Of a DNA stretch of 64,000 nt, positions 9,213 through 18,162 are shown in pieces. The DNA is from Ketogulonicigenium vulgare WSH-001 (GTDB taxonomy: Bacteria; Pseudomonadota; Alphaproteobacteria; Rhodobacterales; Rhodobacteraceae). Each line of letters starts with the position of its first letter. Position 1 is the stretch's first letter. The stretch covers positions 2,543,501 through 2,607,500 of the forward strand of contig NC_017384.1 in NCBI RefSeq assembly GCF_000223375.1, read 5' to 3'. A model generated the notes under the pieces. The model did no database searches and was not told the DNA's origin. It worked only from the letters and a program-made list of their open reading frames with translations. The translations under genes were made by a program, and so were the position numbers.

Positions 9213-10259
9213 ATGAGTATCATGAAACGTCGGACCTTTGGTAAATTGGTCCTTGGGGCAGGGGTTGCCGCGCCTTTCCACTTTGTCCGCAGTGCTGTCG
9301 CGCAGCCGCAGCCGGGGGACGAGTTGATCGTCGGCATCTGGGGCGGCGCGCAAGAGCGGATCGTTCGCGAATTCGTCGAGCCTGCGCTGGTCGACAAATA
9401 CGGCTGCAAAGTCAGCTATGTGCTGGGCGGCACGGGCGAGCGTCGTGCCCGCGCCTATGCGGAACGCGGCCGTCCTAGCTTTGACGTCATTTATCTGAAC
9501 ATTTATGAATCGCGTCAGGCGGTGACGGATGGCGTGACGCAGGCGCCGACCGATGCCGTCGCCAATGCCGAATACCTGTATCCGCTGGCCAAACAGGGCG
9601 GTTACGGCGTTGCATTCAACCCCTGCACCATCGTCTATAAGACGGATAAGGCGTCCTCGCCGATCACCTCTTATGCTGATCTGTTCAAGGATGAATGGAA
9701 AGGCCGCTTTGCCTCGCCCACCGTGCCGGGGATGCAGGGCATTGCCGCGCTTTTGATGCTGGCGAAGACCTATGGCGGCGATGAGTTCAATATCGACGTC
9801 GGTTTCCAAAAGCTGCAAGAGCTAAAGCCCTTTGCCGCGATCCAGAACTCGGCCGAGGCGGCATGGCAGATGTTCGAACAGGATATCGCTGATATCACGA
9901 TCGAATTTGGCTCGCTGGCGAATATGGCCAAGGATAGCGTGCTGCCCGGCATCACCATCGCCGATCCGGTCGAGGGCATCTGCGCTGCGATGAACGTCGC
10001 CTGCATCACCACCGGCACGCAGAACCAAGTGCTGGCCGAGGAATGGATCAACCTGCACCTGTCCGAGCCCTGCATGCAGGCCTATATGCGCCAGACCTAT
10101 TACTCGCCCACCGTCAGCAACGTCGCGATCCCCGCAGATATCGCCGACAAGATCCTGACCCCCGATCAGGTCAGCCGTCTGGCCAGTTTTGACTGGGAAC
10201 ATATCGCATCGGCGCAGGCTGAATGGTCCAGCCGCTTTACCCGGGAAATCGCAGGGTGA
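9213..10259 (+). CDS. Tat-exported ABC solute-binding protein, PotD type
   Basis: 348 aa. The N-terminus KRRTFGK followed by a hydrophobic stretch and SAVAQ is a twin-arginine signal (RR at 6-7, likely cut near residue 30). The mature part resembles spermidine/putrescine-type binding proteins (IVGIWGGAQERIVREFVEPAL at its start, GYGVAFNP in the middle). It would capture the substrate in the periplasm and pass it to the permease encoded next. Export by Tat implies folding before export. Ligand not predictable from sequence alone. Confidence 0.9.
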   Translation: MSIMKRRTFGKLVLGAGVAAPFHFVRSAVAQPQPGDELIVGIWGGAQERIVREFVEPALVDKYGCKVSYVLGGTGERRARAYAERGRPSFDVIYLNIYESRQAVTDGVTQAPTDAVANAEYLYPLAKQGGYGVAFNPCTIVYKTDKASSPITSYADLFKDEWKGRFASPTVPGMQGIAALLMLAKTYGGDEFNIDVGFQKLQELKPFAAIQNSAEAAWQMFEQDIADITIEFGSLANMAKDSVLPGITIADPVEGICAAMNVACITTGTQNQVLAEEWINLHLSEPCMQAYMRQTYYSPTVSNVAIPADIADKILTPDQVSRLASFDWEHIASAQAEWSSRFTREIAG

Positions 10260-11962
10260 TCTCATCGCGCAATATCGGCCGGGGTTTAGCAACCCCGGTC
10301 ACCTTGGTTTTGCTGGTCGCATTTGCGGTGCCGATGGCGGTTGTCGTGCTGCTGTCGATGCATGCCTATTCCGACCCGTTCGGCCCGCTGCTGCGGCCCC
10401 CCAGCACAGCGCAATATGCGATGGTGCTAGGCGATTTCTTTTACCTGCGCGTGTTGTTGGAAACGTTGACGCTGGCGGGCGGGGTGACGGCGCTGTCGGT
10501 GATTATCGGCTATCCGCTGGCGCTGTGGTTGGTCTCGGTGCCCGCAAAATGGCGCGCCTTGGCCTTTGTGGTGATCCTGATCCCGCTGCTGACGAACGTC
10601 GTGGTGCGGTCCCTCGGGATCGTGCTGCTGCTGGCCCCCGATGGGATTTTGAACGGCGTCCTTGGCTGGCTGGGGATCGGGCCGTTCCGCAATATGCTGT
10701 ATAATTACGGCGCGGTCTGTATCGCACTGGCGCAGGTCTTTATGCCCTATGTGGTGCTGGCGCTGTATGATGTGTTGCAAGGCACATCGCCCCGCGTGAA
10801 AGAGGCGGCGGAAAGCCTTGGTGCCTCGCCCAGCATGGTATTTTGGACGGTGCGCTTTCCGATGGCGCTGCCGGGCCTTCGGGCGGGGATCGTGGTCGTG
10901 TTCCTGATGGCTTCGACCGCCTATGTCTCGGCGACGATCCTTGGCGGCGGGCGGGTGCTGACCAGCGGAATGCTGGTCTATCGCGAGGCGATTACAAACC
11001 TGTCCTATCCCATCGCCGCCGCGCTGACGCTGGTCATGACGGTGGCGAGCCTTGCGTTTTCGGCCGTGGTGCTGCTGGTGTTCCGCAAGCTGACGCCCTG
11101 GACTCGCGCTGGCGAGGGGCGTGCGAATAGCAGTCTGCCCGCTATTCCTGTATGGCTCGTGCGCGGTCTTGATCTGATCGGGCCACTTATATCGCGCGGG
11201 CTGTTGGTGATCGCGATCATCTTGCTGCTGCTGCCGCTGTATCTGGTGGTGATGCAAAGCTTTAACGACGTGCCGCAGGCGTCTTCCGCGAAATTCGTCG
11301 GCTTCACGCTGAAATGGTATGAGATCGTCCTGCAAAACGGCAATTACACCGCGGCCTTCCTGAATTCGGTGCGGCTGGCGGTCGCCTCGACGCTGATCTC
11401 GCTGGCGGTGTCGATCCCGGCGGCCTTTGCGCTGGTGCGCTATCGCTTTCCGGGGTTGAACGGGCTGGCGGTATTCTGGGCACTGCCTTTGTCGCTGCCC
11501 GGAGTGGCGATCGGGGTCGGGATGCTGCAACTGCTGAGCATCTTTTTCCGCCTGCCGCCGTTCCTTGGCCTTCTGGCGGTGCACGTCGCGATTGTGATTC
11601 CGTTCTGCATCAGCCTGCTGGTGGCATCGGTACTGCAACTTGACCGCGCCCAAGAGGAAGCCGCCGCCAGCCTTGGCGCGAACGGGTTCCAGCGGTTTTT
11701 CCGCATTATCCTGCCGGGTCTTGCGCCGGGGATGGCCGCGGCCTCGATCATGGCCTTCCTCACCAGTTTTGGCGAGGTGACCGTGACCAGCTTTCTGACC
11801 ACGGCGCGGATGACGACGCTGCCGGTGCGGATCTATGCGGATTCGACCTTTATGCTGGAACCCACTGTCCATGCCGTTTCCGCCATGACGATGCTGCTGA
11901 CGCTGATCGCGCTGTTCGTGCTGAACAAGTTCCTGCGCCTAGACCGGCTTTACGCAAGGTAG
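10223..11962 (+). CDS. Fused two-domain ABC permease, PotB-PotC type
   Basis: 579 aa with about 12 hydrophobic segments. It reads as two inner-membrane permease domains in one chain: about residues 60-280 (with the EAAESLGASPSMVFWTVRFP coupling loop) and about 350-570 (EEAAASLGANGFQRFF coupling loop). PotB and PotC are normally separate; one-chain versions occur in FbpB/ThiP-type systems. Start uncertain: ATG 10223 overlaps the binding-protein gene by 37 bases, while GTG 10256 would give a GTGA overlap. The reading frame ends the operon and is followed by a clear terminator. Confidence 0.88.
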   Translation: MVQPLYPGNRRVISSRNIGRGLATPVTLVLLVAFAVPMAVVVLLSMHAYSDPFGPLLRPPSTAQYAMVLGDFFYLRVLLETLTLAGGVTALSVIIGYPLALWLVSVPAKWRALAFVVILIPLLTNVVVRSLGIVLLLAPDGILNGVLGWLGIGPFRNMLYNYGAVCIALAQVFMPYVVLALYDVLQGTSPRVKEAAESLGASPSMVFWTVRFPMALPGLRAGIVVVFLMASTAYVSATILGGGRVLTSGMLVYREAITNLSYPIAAALTLVMTVASLAFSAVVLLVFRKLTPWTRAGEGRANSSLPAIPVWLVRGLDLIGPLISRGLLVIAIILLLLPLYLVVMQSFNDVPQASSAKFVGFTLKWYEIVLQNGNYTAAFLNSVRLAVASTLISLAVSIPAAFALVRYRFPGLNGLAVFWALPLSLPGVAIGVGMLQLLSIFFRLPPFLGLLAVHVAIVIPFCISLLVASVLQLDRAQEEAAASLGANGFQRFFRIILPGLAPGMAAASIMAFLTSFGEVTVTSFLTTARMTTLPVRIYADSTFMLEPTVHAVSAMTMLLTLIALFVLNKFLRLDRLYAR

Positions 11963-12003
11963 GATTGATTCGTCGCCCCTATCTACGAAAAAGTGAAAAT
12001 TAT

Positions 12004-12041
12004 GCGCGCGCCTTGGCAAACCGGGCGCGCGCGTTCTTTTT
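12004..12041 (+). terminator. Rho-independent terminator of the ABC operon
   Basis: GCGCGCGCC (12004-12012) pairs with GGCGCGCGC (12024-12032), followed by GTTCTTTTT. It lies 41 bases past the permease stop and separates it from the rhodanese gene. Confidence 0.85.
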
Positions 12042-12142
12042 CGGGCGAAAAATGGGGCAAGCTGTTTCATTGATCGGTGCCGCCCGCTCTGCCACCTTCC
12101 TGCCGGACAAATGGATGTCGTTATAATACAGGAGGATGAGCT

Positions 12143-13054
12143 ATGTTTCTGCGCAAGTTGATTGCTGTCGGTGCCTTTGCGCTGATGGCTGGCGTCGCAA
12201 ACGCCAATGAAGGCCCCCTTGTGACGACCGAATGGCTGGAGGAAAACCTCGGCAGCGCGGATATTGCCGTGATCGAGGTCAGCGTGAACCCCGGCGTGTA
12301 TGAACGTGGCCATATCCCCGGCGCGGTGAATTTCGCCTGGCATACCGACCTGGTCGATCCCGTGCGCCGCGACATTGCCACGCGCGAGGATTTGCAGGCC
12401 CGTCTGCAAGCGGCTGGTGTCAGCGATGATACGACGATCATCCTCTATGGCGACACGAACAACTGGTTCGCCGCTTGGGGCGCTTGGGTGTTTGACGTTT
12501 ACGGTCTTGAGGATGTGAAGCTGCTGGATGGTGGCCGCGTCGCGTGGGAGGCCGAGGGGCGCCCGCTGGACAGCGCCGTGCCCGCACCCGCCGCTGGCAC
12601 CGTGACCTTGGCCGAGGCGAATAACGATCTGCGTGCCTTCCTGCCCGAGGTTGTTGCCGCATCGGATAGCGGCAGCCATGCGATTGTCGATATCCGCTCG
12701 GCCAATGAATATAGCGGCACGATCATCGCGCCCGAAGGGTTCCAAGAAACCGCTATCCGCGCGGGCCATGTGACGGGCGCTGTCAACGTGCCGTGGTCGT
12801 CCGCCGTGGCCGAAGACGGGCGTTTCAAATCGCCCGACGAGCTGCGCGCGATCTATGCCGCCGCCGGCGTCGACGGCTCGAAACCCGTCATCACCTATTG
12901 CCGCATTGGCGAGCGTTCCAGCCACACGTGGTTCGCCCTCAGCCGTATTCTGGGTTACGATGTGCAAAACTATGACGGGTCGTGGACGGAATATGGTAAT
13001 TCTGTCGGCGTTCCGGTAACAAACCCGGCTGGTACAGTCTGGACGGGTCTCTGA
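12143..13054 (+). CDS. Periplasmic thiosulfate sulfurtransferase (two rhodanese domains)
   Basis: 303 aa with a Sec-type signal peptide (cut near ANA at residue 21), so probably periplasmic. Two rhodanese domains: the first (about 25-145) has YGDTNNW where the active-site loop should be and no Cys, so it is structural; the second (about 165-300) has the active loop CRIGERS with C253. Known members move sulfane sulfur from thiosulfate to cyanide or thiols. A strong AGGAGG precedes the ATG. Five bases separate it from a YeeE/YedE transporter gene, which suggests joint handling of thiosulfate-derived sulfur. Confidence 0.9.
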   Translation: MFLRKLIAVGAFALMAGVANANEGPLVTTEWLEENLGSADIAVIEVSVNPGVYERGHIPGAVNFAWHTDLVDPVRRDIATREDLQARLQAAGVSDDTTIILYGDTNNWFAAWGAWVFDVYGLEDVKLLDGGRVAWEAEGRPLDSAVPAPAAGTVTLAEANNDLRAFLPEVVAASDSGSHAIVDIRSANEYSGTIIAPEGFQETAIRAGHVTGAVNVPWSSAVAEDGRFKSPDELRAIYAAAGVDGSKPVITYCRIGERSSHTWFALSRILGYDVQNYDGSWTEYGNSVGVPVTNPAGTVWTGL

Positions 13055-13059
13055 TCCAG

Positions 13060-14241
13060 ATGGTGACTGCTTCCTTTGCCGCCCGCCGTAACCTTTGGGT
13101 TGCGGCGGGTCTTGCTTTGCTGATCGTCGTGTTTCTGGTGCTGATCCCGGCGCGCGACAGTCTGAACCGCCCACTGCCACTGTCGATGCTGCTGGGGGTG
13201 GCGTTCGGCGCCCTGCTGCAGCGGTCGCGCTTTTGCTTTTGGTGCAATTACAACGATTTTCTGACGGATCGCGATCCGCGCGGCCTACTGTCGATTCTGA
13301 CGGCGCTGGCGGGCGGCACCATCGCCTATGCGGCGGTGCTGCATGGCTGGGTGCCTGACCCCTTTGCAGGACGGCTGCCGCCCGATGCCTTTATCGGCCC
13401 GATCGGTCTGCCGCTGGTGTTGGGCGCGACGTGTTTTGGCCTTGGCATGGGGCTGACGGGGTCCTGTATCAGCGCGCATCTGTATCGGCTGGGCGAGGGG
13501 AGCGTTGCATCGATCCCCGTTTTGGTTTTCGTTTTGGTCGGGTTCGTGCTGGGGTTTCTGGCGTGGAACCCGCTGTACCTGCTGTTCGGATCGGCGGGGC
13601 CGGTGATCTGGCTGCCTGCGATTTTCGGCCATGGCGGCGCGCTGGCGCTGGCACTGGCGGGGTTTGCGGCTTTGGCCGCGCTGCTGATCCGCTTTGGCCG
13701 CTTTCCTGCGCCAGAGGCGCCCGCACAGCCTGTGCAGCCCGTGCAGGCGATTTTCCAGCACCGCTGGCCCGGCGTGACGGCGGGGGTGATCGTCGCGCTG
13801 ATTGCCATCATCGCCTATTTCCGCGTCGCGCCCCTTGGGGTGACGGCCGAAGTCGGCTCGATCGCCCGCACCTATGCCGCAGGTCAGGGCTGGTTGCCGC
13901 AGCGCTTGATCGGCCTTGATACGTTGCGGGGCTGCATCGCGGTGGTCAAGGAAACGCTGGCTTCGCGCAATGGGGTATTCGTGCTGGGGCTGGTGCTGGG
14001 TGCGGCTGTTGCGGCGCAGATCGCCGGGCAGTTCAAACCGGTGCTGCCAAGGGCCGTCAGCCTTCCGCGTCTGGCGGTGGGCGGCATGCTGCTGGGGTTC
14101 GGGGCGATGATCGCGCTGGGCTGCACGGTCGGGGTGCTGCTCTCAGGCACGATGTCCGGCGCGCTGTCGGGCTGGGTGTTCGGGCTGTTCTGCCTGCTGG
14201 GCGGCTGGGCGGGCGGGCGGCTACGGCGCGCCATTCCTTAG
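13060..14241 (+). CDS. YeeE/YedE-family (TsuA-like) sulfur-compound transporter
   Basis: 393 aa polytopic inner-membrane protein with about 10 hydrophobic segments. Cysteines fall in the glycine-rich loops expected of YeeE/YedE: RSRFCFWCN (C59, C62), GATCFG (C125), GLTGSCIS (C136) and IALGCTVGVLLSGT near the C-terminus. The characterised member YeeE/TsuA takes up thiosulfate through a chain of cysteines. Immediately downstream of a periplasmic rhodanese, so thiosulfate or a related sulfur species is the likely substrate. Converges on the mocA-like gene; the region of both stops is a tandem repeat. Confidence 0.85.
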   Translation: MVTASFAARRNLWVAAGLALLIVVFLVLIPARDSLNRPLPLSMLLGVAFGALLQRSRFCFWCNYNDFLTDRDPRGLLSILTALAGGTIAYAAVLHGWVPDPFAGRLPPDAFIGPIGLPLVLGATCFGLGMGLTGSCISAHLYRLGEGSVASIPVLVFVLVGFVLGFLAWNPLYLLFGSAGPVIWLPAIFGHGGALALALAGFAALAALLIRFGRFPAPEAPAQPVQPVQAIFQHRWPGVTAGVIVALIAIIAYFRVAPLGVTAEVGSIARTYAAGQGWLPQRLIGLDTLRGCIAVVKETLASRNGVFVLGLVLGAAVAAQIAGQFKPVLPRAVSLPRLAVGGMLLGFGAMIALGCTVGVLLSGTMSGALSGWVFGLFCLLGGWAGGRLRRAIP

Positions 14242-14275
14242 TTAGAATAGGGCCTTAGTTAGAATCGGGCCTTAG
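14236..14275. repeat. 17-bp tandem repeat over two convergent stop codons
   Basis: CCTTAGTTAGAATAGGG at 14236-14252 is repeated with one change at 14253-14269 and again for six bases to 14275. Copy one contains the YeeE/YedE stop (14239-14241) and copy two contains the stop of the convergent mocA-like gene (14255-14257 on the minus strand). Confidence 0.9.
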
Positions 14276-14818
14276 GTCGATATCTACAGCCTCGAATGCC
14301 TCCAGCGGCAATAGCTGCTGGGGGGACAGGCTTTGCAAAAACACCCGCGCGCCGCGGTCACCCTTTGCACTCGCGCGGGCGCGGGTAAAATCTGCAGCCT
14401 CCAGCACCATCGGCGGCATCCGCGCGCCCTCGCATGTGCAGGCGGCGCTGCCCGGCATTGCCAGCAGTTCGCGCAGCCGCGCGCCGCTGATCCCCGGCAT
14501 ATCGCCAAGGCAGATCAGCAGGCGCTGGCCCCCCAGCGCCACCGCATGATCGACCGCCGCGACAAAGGACGAGGCCATCGGCAGGCCGGTGGGCAGCGCG
14601 ATCGCGGTGAAACCGGCGGGCAGCAGCGCTGCAACATCTGGGTCAGACACTACGGCGGCGAGGCTTTCGCAGCCAGCGCCCACCAGCGCATCGGCGGCAT
14701 AGGACATCAGCGGCTGACCCTGCCACGCGAATGTCAGCTTGTTTTCAGGGCCAAAGCGGCGCGACAGACCGGCTGCCAGCAGGACTCCGACCGTCTTAGG
14801 CACTGAATTGGCTGTCAT
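14255..14818 (-). CDS. MocA/MobA-like nucleotidyltransferase for molybdenum cofactor
   Basis: 187 aa. The N-terminal LLAAGLSRRFGPENKL (13-28) is the NTP-transferase signature of MobA, MocA and relatives; LGDMPGIS further on is the expected metal-binding segment. In molybdenum hydroxylase operons such proteins convert Mo-molybdopterin to the cytosine dinucleotide form (MCD). The gene overlaps xdhC by 23 bases and is last in the iorA-iorB-xdhC-mocA order, which fits MCD supply to the hydroxylase upstream. No other substrate is suggested by context. Confidence 0.82.
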   Translation of the reverse strand: MTANSVPKTVGVLLAAGLSRRFGPENKLTFAWQGQPLMSYAADALVGAGCESLAAVVSDPDVAALLPAGFTAIALPTGLPMASSFVAAVDHAVALGGQRLLICLGDMPGISGARLRELLAMPGSAACTCEGARMPPMVLEAADFTRARASAKGDRGARVFLQSLSPQQLLPLEAFEAVDIDLRPDSN

Positions 14819-15773
14819 ATTGCATGACCTCGGCCATCACCGAGACCGCCAGCGCCTGCGGGTCGCGGGTCGAGGGAATGAGGCCGATCGGGCCATGGAT
14901 ACGGGCCAGCAGATCCTCGGGCACGCCCGCCTCATGCAGACGGCCAAGGCGCGTGCGCTGGGTGTTCCGGCTGCCCTGCGCCCCAATATAAAAGGCGGGC
15001 GTTTGCAGCAGCGCTTGCAGGATCTCGGGCTCGTAATCGTGGTCGTGATAAAACAGCAGCGCGGCGGTGTGGTGGTCGATGCCCAGCGCAGCGATATCGG
15101 CCATACGGCCCAGCTCGCGCACATTCAGCCCGCCGGTGCGGGCCACGTCCAGCGTGTTATCAGCATGGGACAACAGCAATTGCCCATACCCCATGCTGGC
15201 CACAAGGTTCGAGAAAACAATTGCTTCGGGCCCCGCGCCAAAGACGACAAAGCGCAAGGGGGGCTGGAAATGGGTCAGGAAACCATCGGCGTTGAAACCG
15301 GTTTGCCCGCTGGGGGCCAGCGACAGCCGCCCATCTGAGGTGAGCAAGAGGCCGGTGGCGATGCGCTGGGCACGGGCGCGGGACAGATCCGCTATCACCG
15401 GCAGATCGCGCAAGGCAAACAGCGTAATTTCCGCCGCGCCGCCGCAGGGCAGGCGCAGGTCGAAAAAGGGCGATCCCTCGCCATAGCGCAGCAAGGTGGG
15501 GGCGTTCGAGAGGCGTTGTGCCTCGGCCCGCAGGACCAGATCCGCCTCGATACAGCCAGAGGTGATGGCACCGGCATAGCGCCCGTCGGGGGCGATGGCC
15601 ATGGCGGTGCCGATATTGCGATAGGCGGCGCCCTCGGTCTTGGTCAGCAGGGCAATGACGGTGCCCTCGCCAAAGGCCAGCGCGGCCTCCCACGGATCGG
15701 CAAGGGCGGGATGCGCGGAAAGGGGGTGGGCATGGCAGCGGTCGCGGTGGTCAGCGGCGGTGCCGCTGGCCAT
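14796..15773 (-). CDS. xdhC: XdhC/CoxI-family molybdenum hydroxylase maturation protein
   Basis: 325 aa. XdhC proteins bind molybdenum cofactor, help sulfurate it and insert it into xanthine-dehydrogenase-type enzymes. Seen here: TSGCIEADL and LPCGG in the N-terminal half, a Rossmann-like FVVFGAGPEAIVF in the middle and IDHHTAALLFYHDHDYE, YIGAQGSRNT and IHGPIGL in the C-terminal half, all family landmarks. It lies 37 bases downstream of the hydroxylase large subunit and overlaps the mocA-like gene. The N-terminal 25 residues may be over-called. Confidence 0.88.
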   Translation of the reverse strand: MASGTAADHRDRCHAHPLSAHPALADPWEAALAFGEGTVIALLTKTEGAAYRNIGTAMAIAPDGRYAGAITSGCIEADLVLRAEAQRLSNAPTLLRYGEGSPFFDLRLPCGGAAEITLFALRDLPVIADLSRARAQRIATGLLLTSDGRLSLAPSGQTGFNADGFLTHFQPPLRFVVFGAGPEAIVFSNLVASMGYGQLLLSHADNTLDVARTGGLNVRELGRMADIAALGIDHHTAALLFYHDHDYEPEILQALLQTPAFYIGAQGSRNTQRTRLGRLHEAGVPEDLLARIHGPIGLIPSTRDPQALAVSVMAEVMQYDSQFSA

Positions 15774-15810
15774 TCACAGTGAAAATTCGGTGCCATGCCC
15801 TGTTTCATGA

Positions 15811-18162
15811 TTAAGCCTCGGCCTCGATCGCGGCGACGACATCATCTGCGGTCATCGGCAGGTGACGCATCCGCACGCCGGTCGCGTTGAACAGGGCGTT
15901 GGCGATTGCGGGGGCAATCACGGTCACGCCCGGCTCGCCTAGACCCACAGGCGCCTCGGTGCTTTCGACCAGTTCGATATGCACTTCGGGCGGCGTGTCG
16001 ATCAGGCGCAACGGGGTATAGCTGGCCAGGTTGCGGTCGCGCACCATGCCGTTTTCAAAGCCGGTGCCCTCATACAGCGCCATCGAGACACCCCAGAGTG
16101 CGCCGCCTTCCAACTGCGCGCGCGCGCCATCGGGATCAACCACGACGCCGCAATCGACGACCATCCAGATCTTTTCGACCTTGATCTCGCCCCATTCCTT
16201 ATCGACCGCGATCTGCACCACGGCGGCGACCCAGGTGGGCATACCGCGCGATTGGCCGAACGTGGTCGCAAGGCCAAGGGCCGAACCTTCGGGCAGGCTG
16301 GCGTTCGCGTAATTCGAGATTTCGGCCACGCGGCGCAGCACATTCGCCTGACGCGTAGCACCGCCAACATCCAGCGGGCTGTTACCACCGGCGTTGCGGC
16401 CCTCGGCCGTCAGGTGATCCAGACGGAACTGCAGCGGGTCAGCGCCGATATGGTGGGCGGCCTCGTCCATGAAGCTTTCAAGGCTGAAGTTCGTCCAGCC
16501 CGGCCCGACCGAGCGCAGCCAACCTGGGCGGAAGGTTTGCACGGCCAGATCGTTCGAAATCGCGCGCAGACGCTGTGCGCCGGTTTCATACCAGTGGTCA
16601 CCGCCGTCAACCGCGAACGGGTCATAGGGTTCGCCATTGGTGCCCGTCGCAAGACCCGCGGGCATATTCGCTTTGGTCGGCCAGCCAGCGGCATAGGCCG
16701 AATCCATCGCGACGACCTTGTTGTCGGCATCGAACGCCATGCGCAGCTGCGACATCGAGGGGGCACGCGGGCCGTCAAAGGCCACGTCATCCTCGCGCGA
16801 GAAGACCAGCTTGACGGGGCGACCGTCCAACTGCTGCGACGCGAGCGCGGCGGGGATCGCATAATCGCCCGACAGACGACGACCAAAGCCACCGCCCAGC
16901 ATATAGCTGCGCATAATGACCTGACCGTCACCGACGCCAAGTGCGGCTTGCAGCCACGGAACCGTCAGCGATTGCGCCTGGTTGCCGGTGTGGACTTCCC
17001 AGATGCCATCATCATTGCGGAAGGCCAGCGCGTTCAGCGGCTCCATCTGGAAGTGCAGCACGGTCGCGGTGGAATAGGTCTGCTCGAACACGTTCGCGGC
17101 GCTGGCAAAGACCGGATCAACATCGCTGTTGCCGGTGTCCAGCACGCCGCCGCTGGCCGGATCGGCGATCAGGCGGGCGTTCTCGGCCTGGAAATCATCC
17201 TCGCCAAGGTCTGCACCAAAGCCGGGAGTCCAGGTGACCTTGACCAGTTTTGCGGCCTTTTTCGCCGCCCACATCGTATCTGCGATCACAACCGCAAAGC
17301 CGGGCGCGATGCCCGAGGGGTCGTCCAGCTTCAGCGTTTGCTGATAGCCGCGCACGGCCTTTGCCTCGGTGTCATCAATCGCCGTGATTTCAGCGCCATA
17401 GCGGGTCGGCGGCATCAGGGGGGCGCCGTAAACCATGCCGTCGATCTTGGCGTCGATGCCATAGATCGCCTGGCCGTTCACCTTGGTCGCGATATCCAGC
17501 GCCTCGACATCCTTGCCGACCAAAGTCAGCTCGGACAGCGGGCGCAGGGGCAGGGCGGTCAGCTCGTCAGCGGTAAAGGTGCGGGTGATGCCTGCGGCAA
17601 CCAGCTCGCCAAAGGTGGCGGTGTTGTCGCCCGAGGTTGCAACGCCATTGGTGATGGTGACGGTCGATGCGTCGACGCCCCACAGTTCGGCAGCCTTATC
17701 CGCCAAAGCCACGCGACCCGCCGCACCGGCCTGACGATACAGCGGCCAGCTTTGCGAGACCGACCAGCTACCGCCGGTCATCATAAAGCCCCATTTTGCG
17801 TCGGTATCGACATGCTCGATCGAGACATCGGCCCAATTCGCGCCCAGCTCGTCCGCAAGGATGCGGGCGATGGCGGTGCCGACGTGTTGGCCCATCTCGG
17901 CCTGTTTGATATGGACGTTGACCTTGCCAGCCTCGTCGATCCAATACCAGATCGTCGGGTCAAAACGCGCGCCAGCGGCCTGCACGGGCAGACCATCGGC
18001 GGTCGCCGGGTCCATCGCTGCAAGACCGGAACGCGGAAAGCCAAAGGCCGCGCCTGCAAGGCCCGCCGAAATCAGAAAGCCGCGACGGGTCAATTCCATC
18101 GTTTCAGCCTTGCCGATGCCAAAGCGGCGCTTGCCGCCCGATTGGAACTTGGTGTCAGCCAT
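15811..18162 (-). CDS. Molybdenum hydroxylase large subunit, isoquinoline 1-oxidoreductase beta type
   Basis: 783 aa. A twin-arginine signal [11 protein letters not shown] (RR 26-27) after a 20-residue leader shows export; ATG at residue 22 is an alternative start. The rest is a molybdopterin-binding aldehyde-oxidase/IorB-type chain. GGGFGRRL and, near the C-terminus, VGLGEPG, whose Glu is the expected catalytic base, are visible. Substrates of this class include aldehydes, quinolines and nicotinate; none is indicated here. Electrons would pass to the 2Fe-2S subunit, with which it overlaps by eight bases. A cytochrome c partner often present in exported enzymes of this class is not adjacent. 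Confidence 0.9.
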   Translation of the reverse strand: MADTKFQSGGKRRFGIGKAETMELTRRGFLISAGLAGAAFGFPRSGLAAMDPATADGLPVQAAGARFDPTIWYWIDEAGKVNVHIKQAEMGQHVGTAIARILADELGANWADVSIEHVDTDAKWGFMMTGGSWSVSQSWPLYRQAGAAGRVALADKAAELWGVDASTVTITNGVATSGDNTATFGELVAAGITRTFTADELTALPLRPLSELTLVGKDVEALDIATKVNGQAIYGIDAKIDGMVYGAPLMPPTRYGAEITAIDDTEAKAVRGYQQTLKLDDPSGIAPGFAVVIADTMWAAKKAAKLVKVTWTPGFGADLGEDDFQAENARLIADPASGGVLDTGNSDVDPVFASAANVFEQTYSTATVLHFQMEPLNALAFRNDDGIWEVHTGNQAQSLTVPWLQAALGVGDGQVIMRSYMLGGGFGRRLSGDYAIPAALASQQLDGRPVKLVFSREDDVAFDGPRAPSMSQLRMAFDADNKVVAMDSAYAAGWPTKANMPAGLATGTNGEPYDPFAVDGGDHWYETGAQRLRAISNDLAVQTFRPGWLRSVGPGWTNFSLESFMDEAAHHIGADPLQFRLDHLTAEGRNAGGNSPLDVGGATRQANVLRRVAEISNYANASLPEGSALGLATTFGQSRGMPTWVAAVVQIAVDKEWGEIKVEKIWMVVDCGVVVDPDGARAQLEGGALWGVSMALYEGTGFENGMVRDRNLASYTPLRLIDTPPEVHIELVESTEAPVGLGEPGVTVIAPAIANALFNATGVRMRHLPMTADDVVAAIEAEA

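Noticed and set aside
10427..11872. A 481-codon open frame antisense to the fused permease
   Set aside because: Extreme Gln/His/Arg content, an artefact of the opposite strand of membrane-protein codons.
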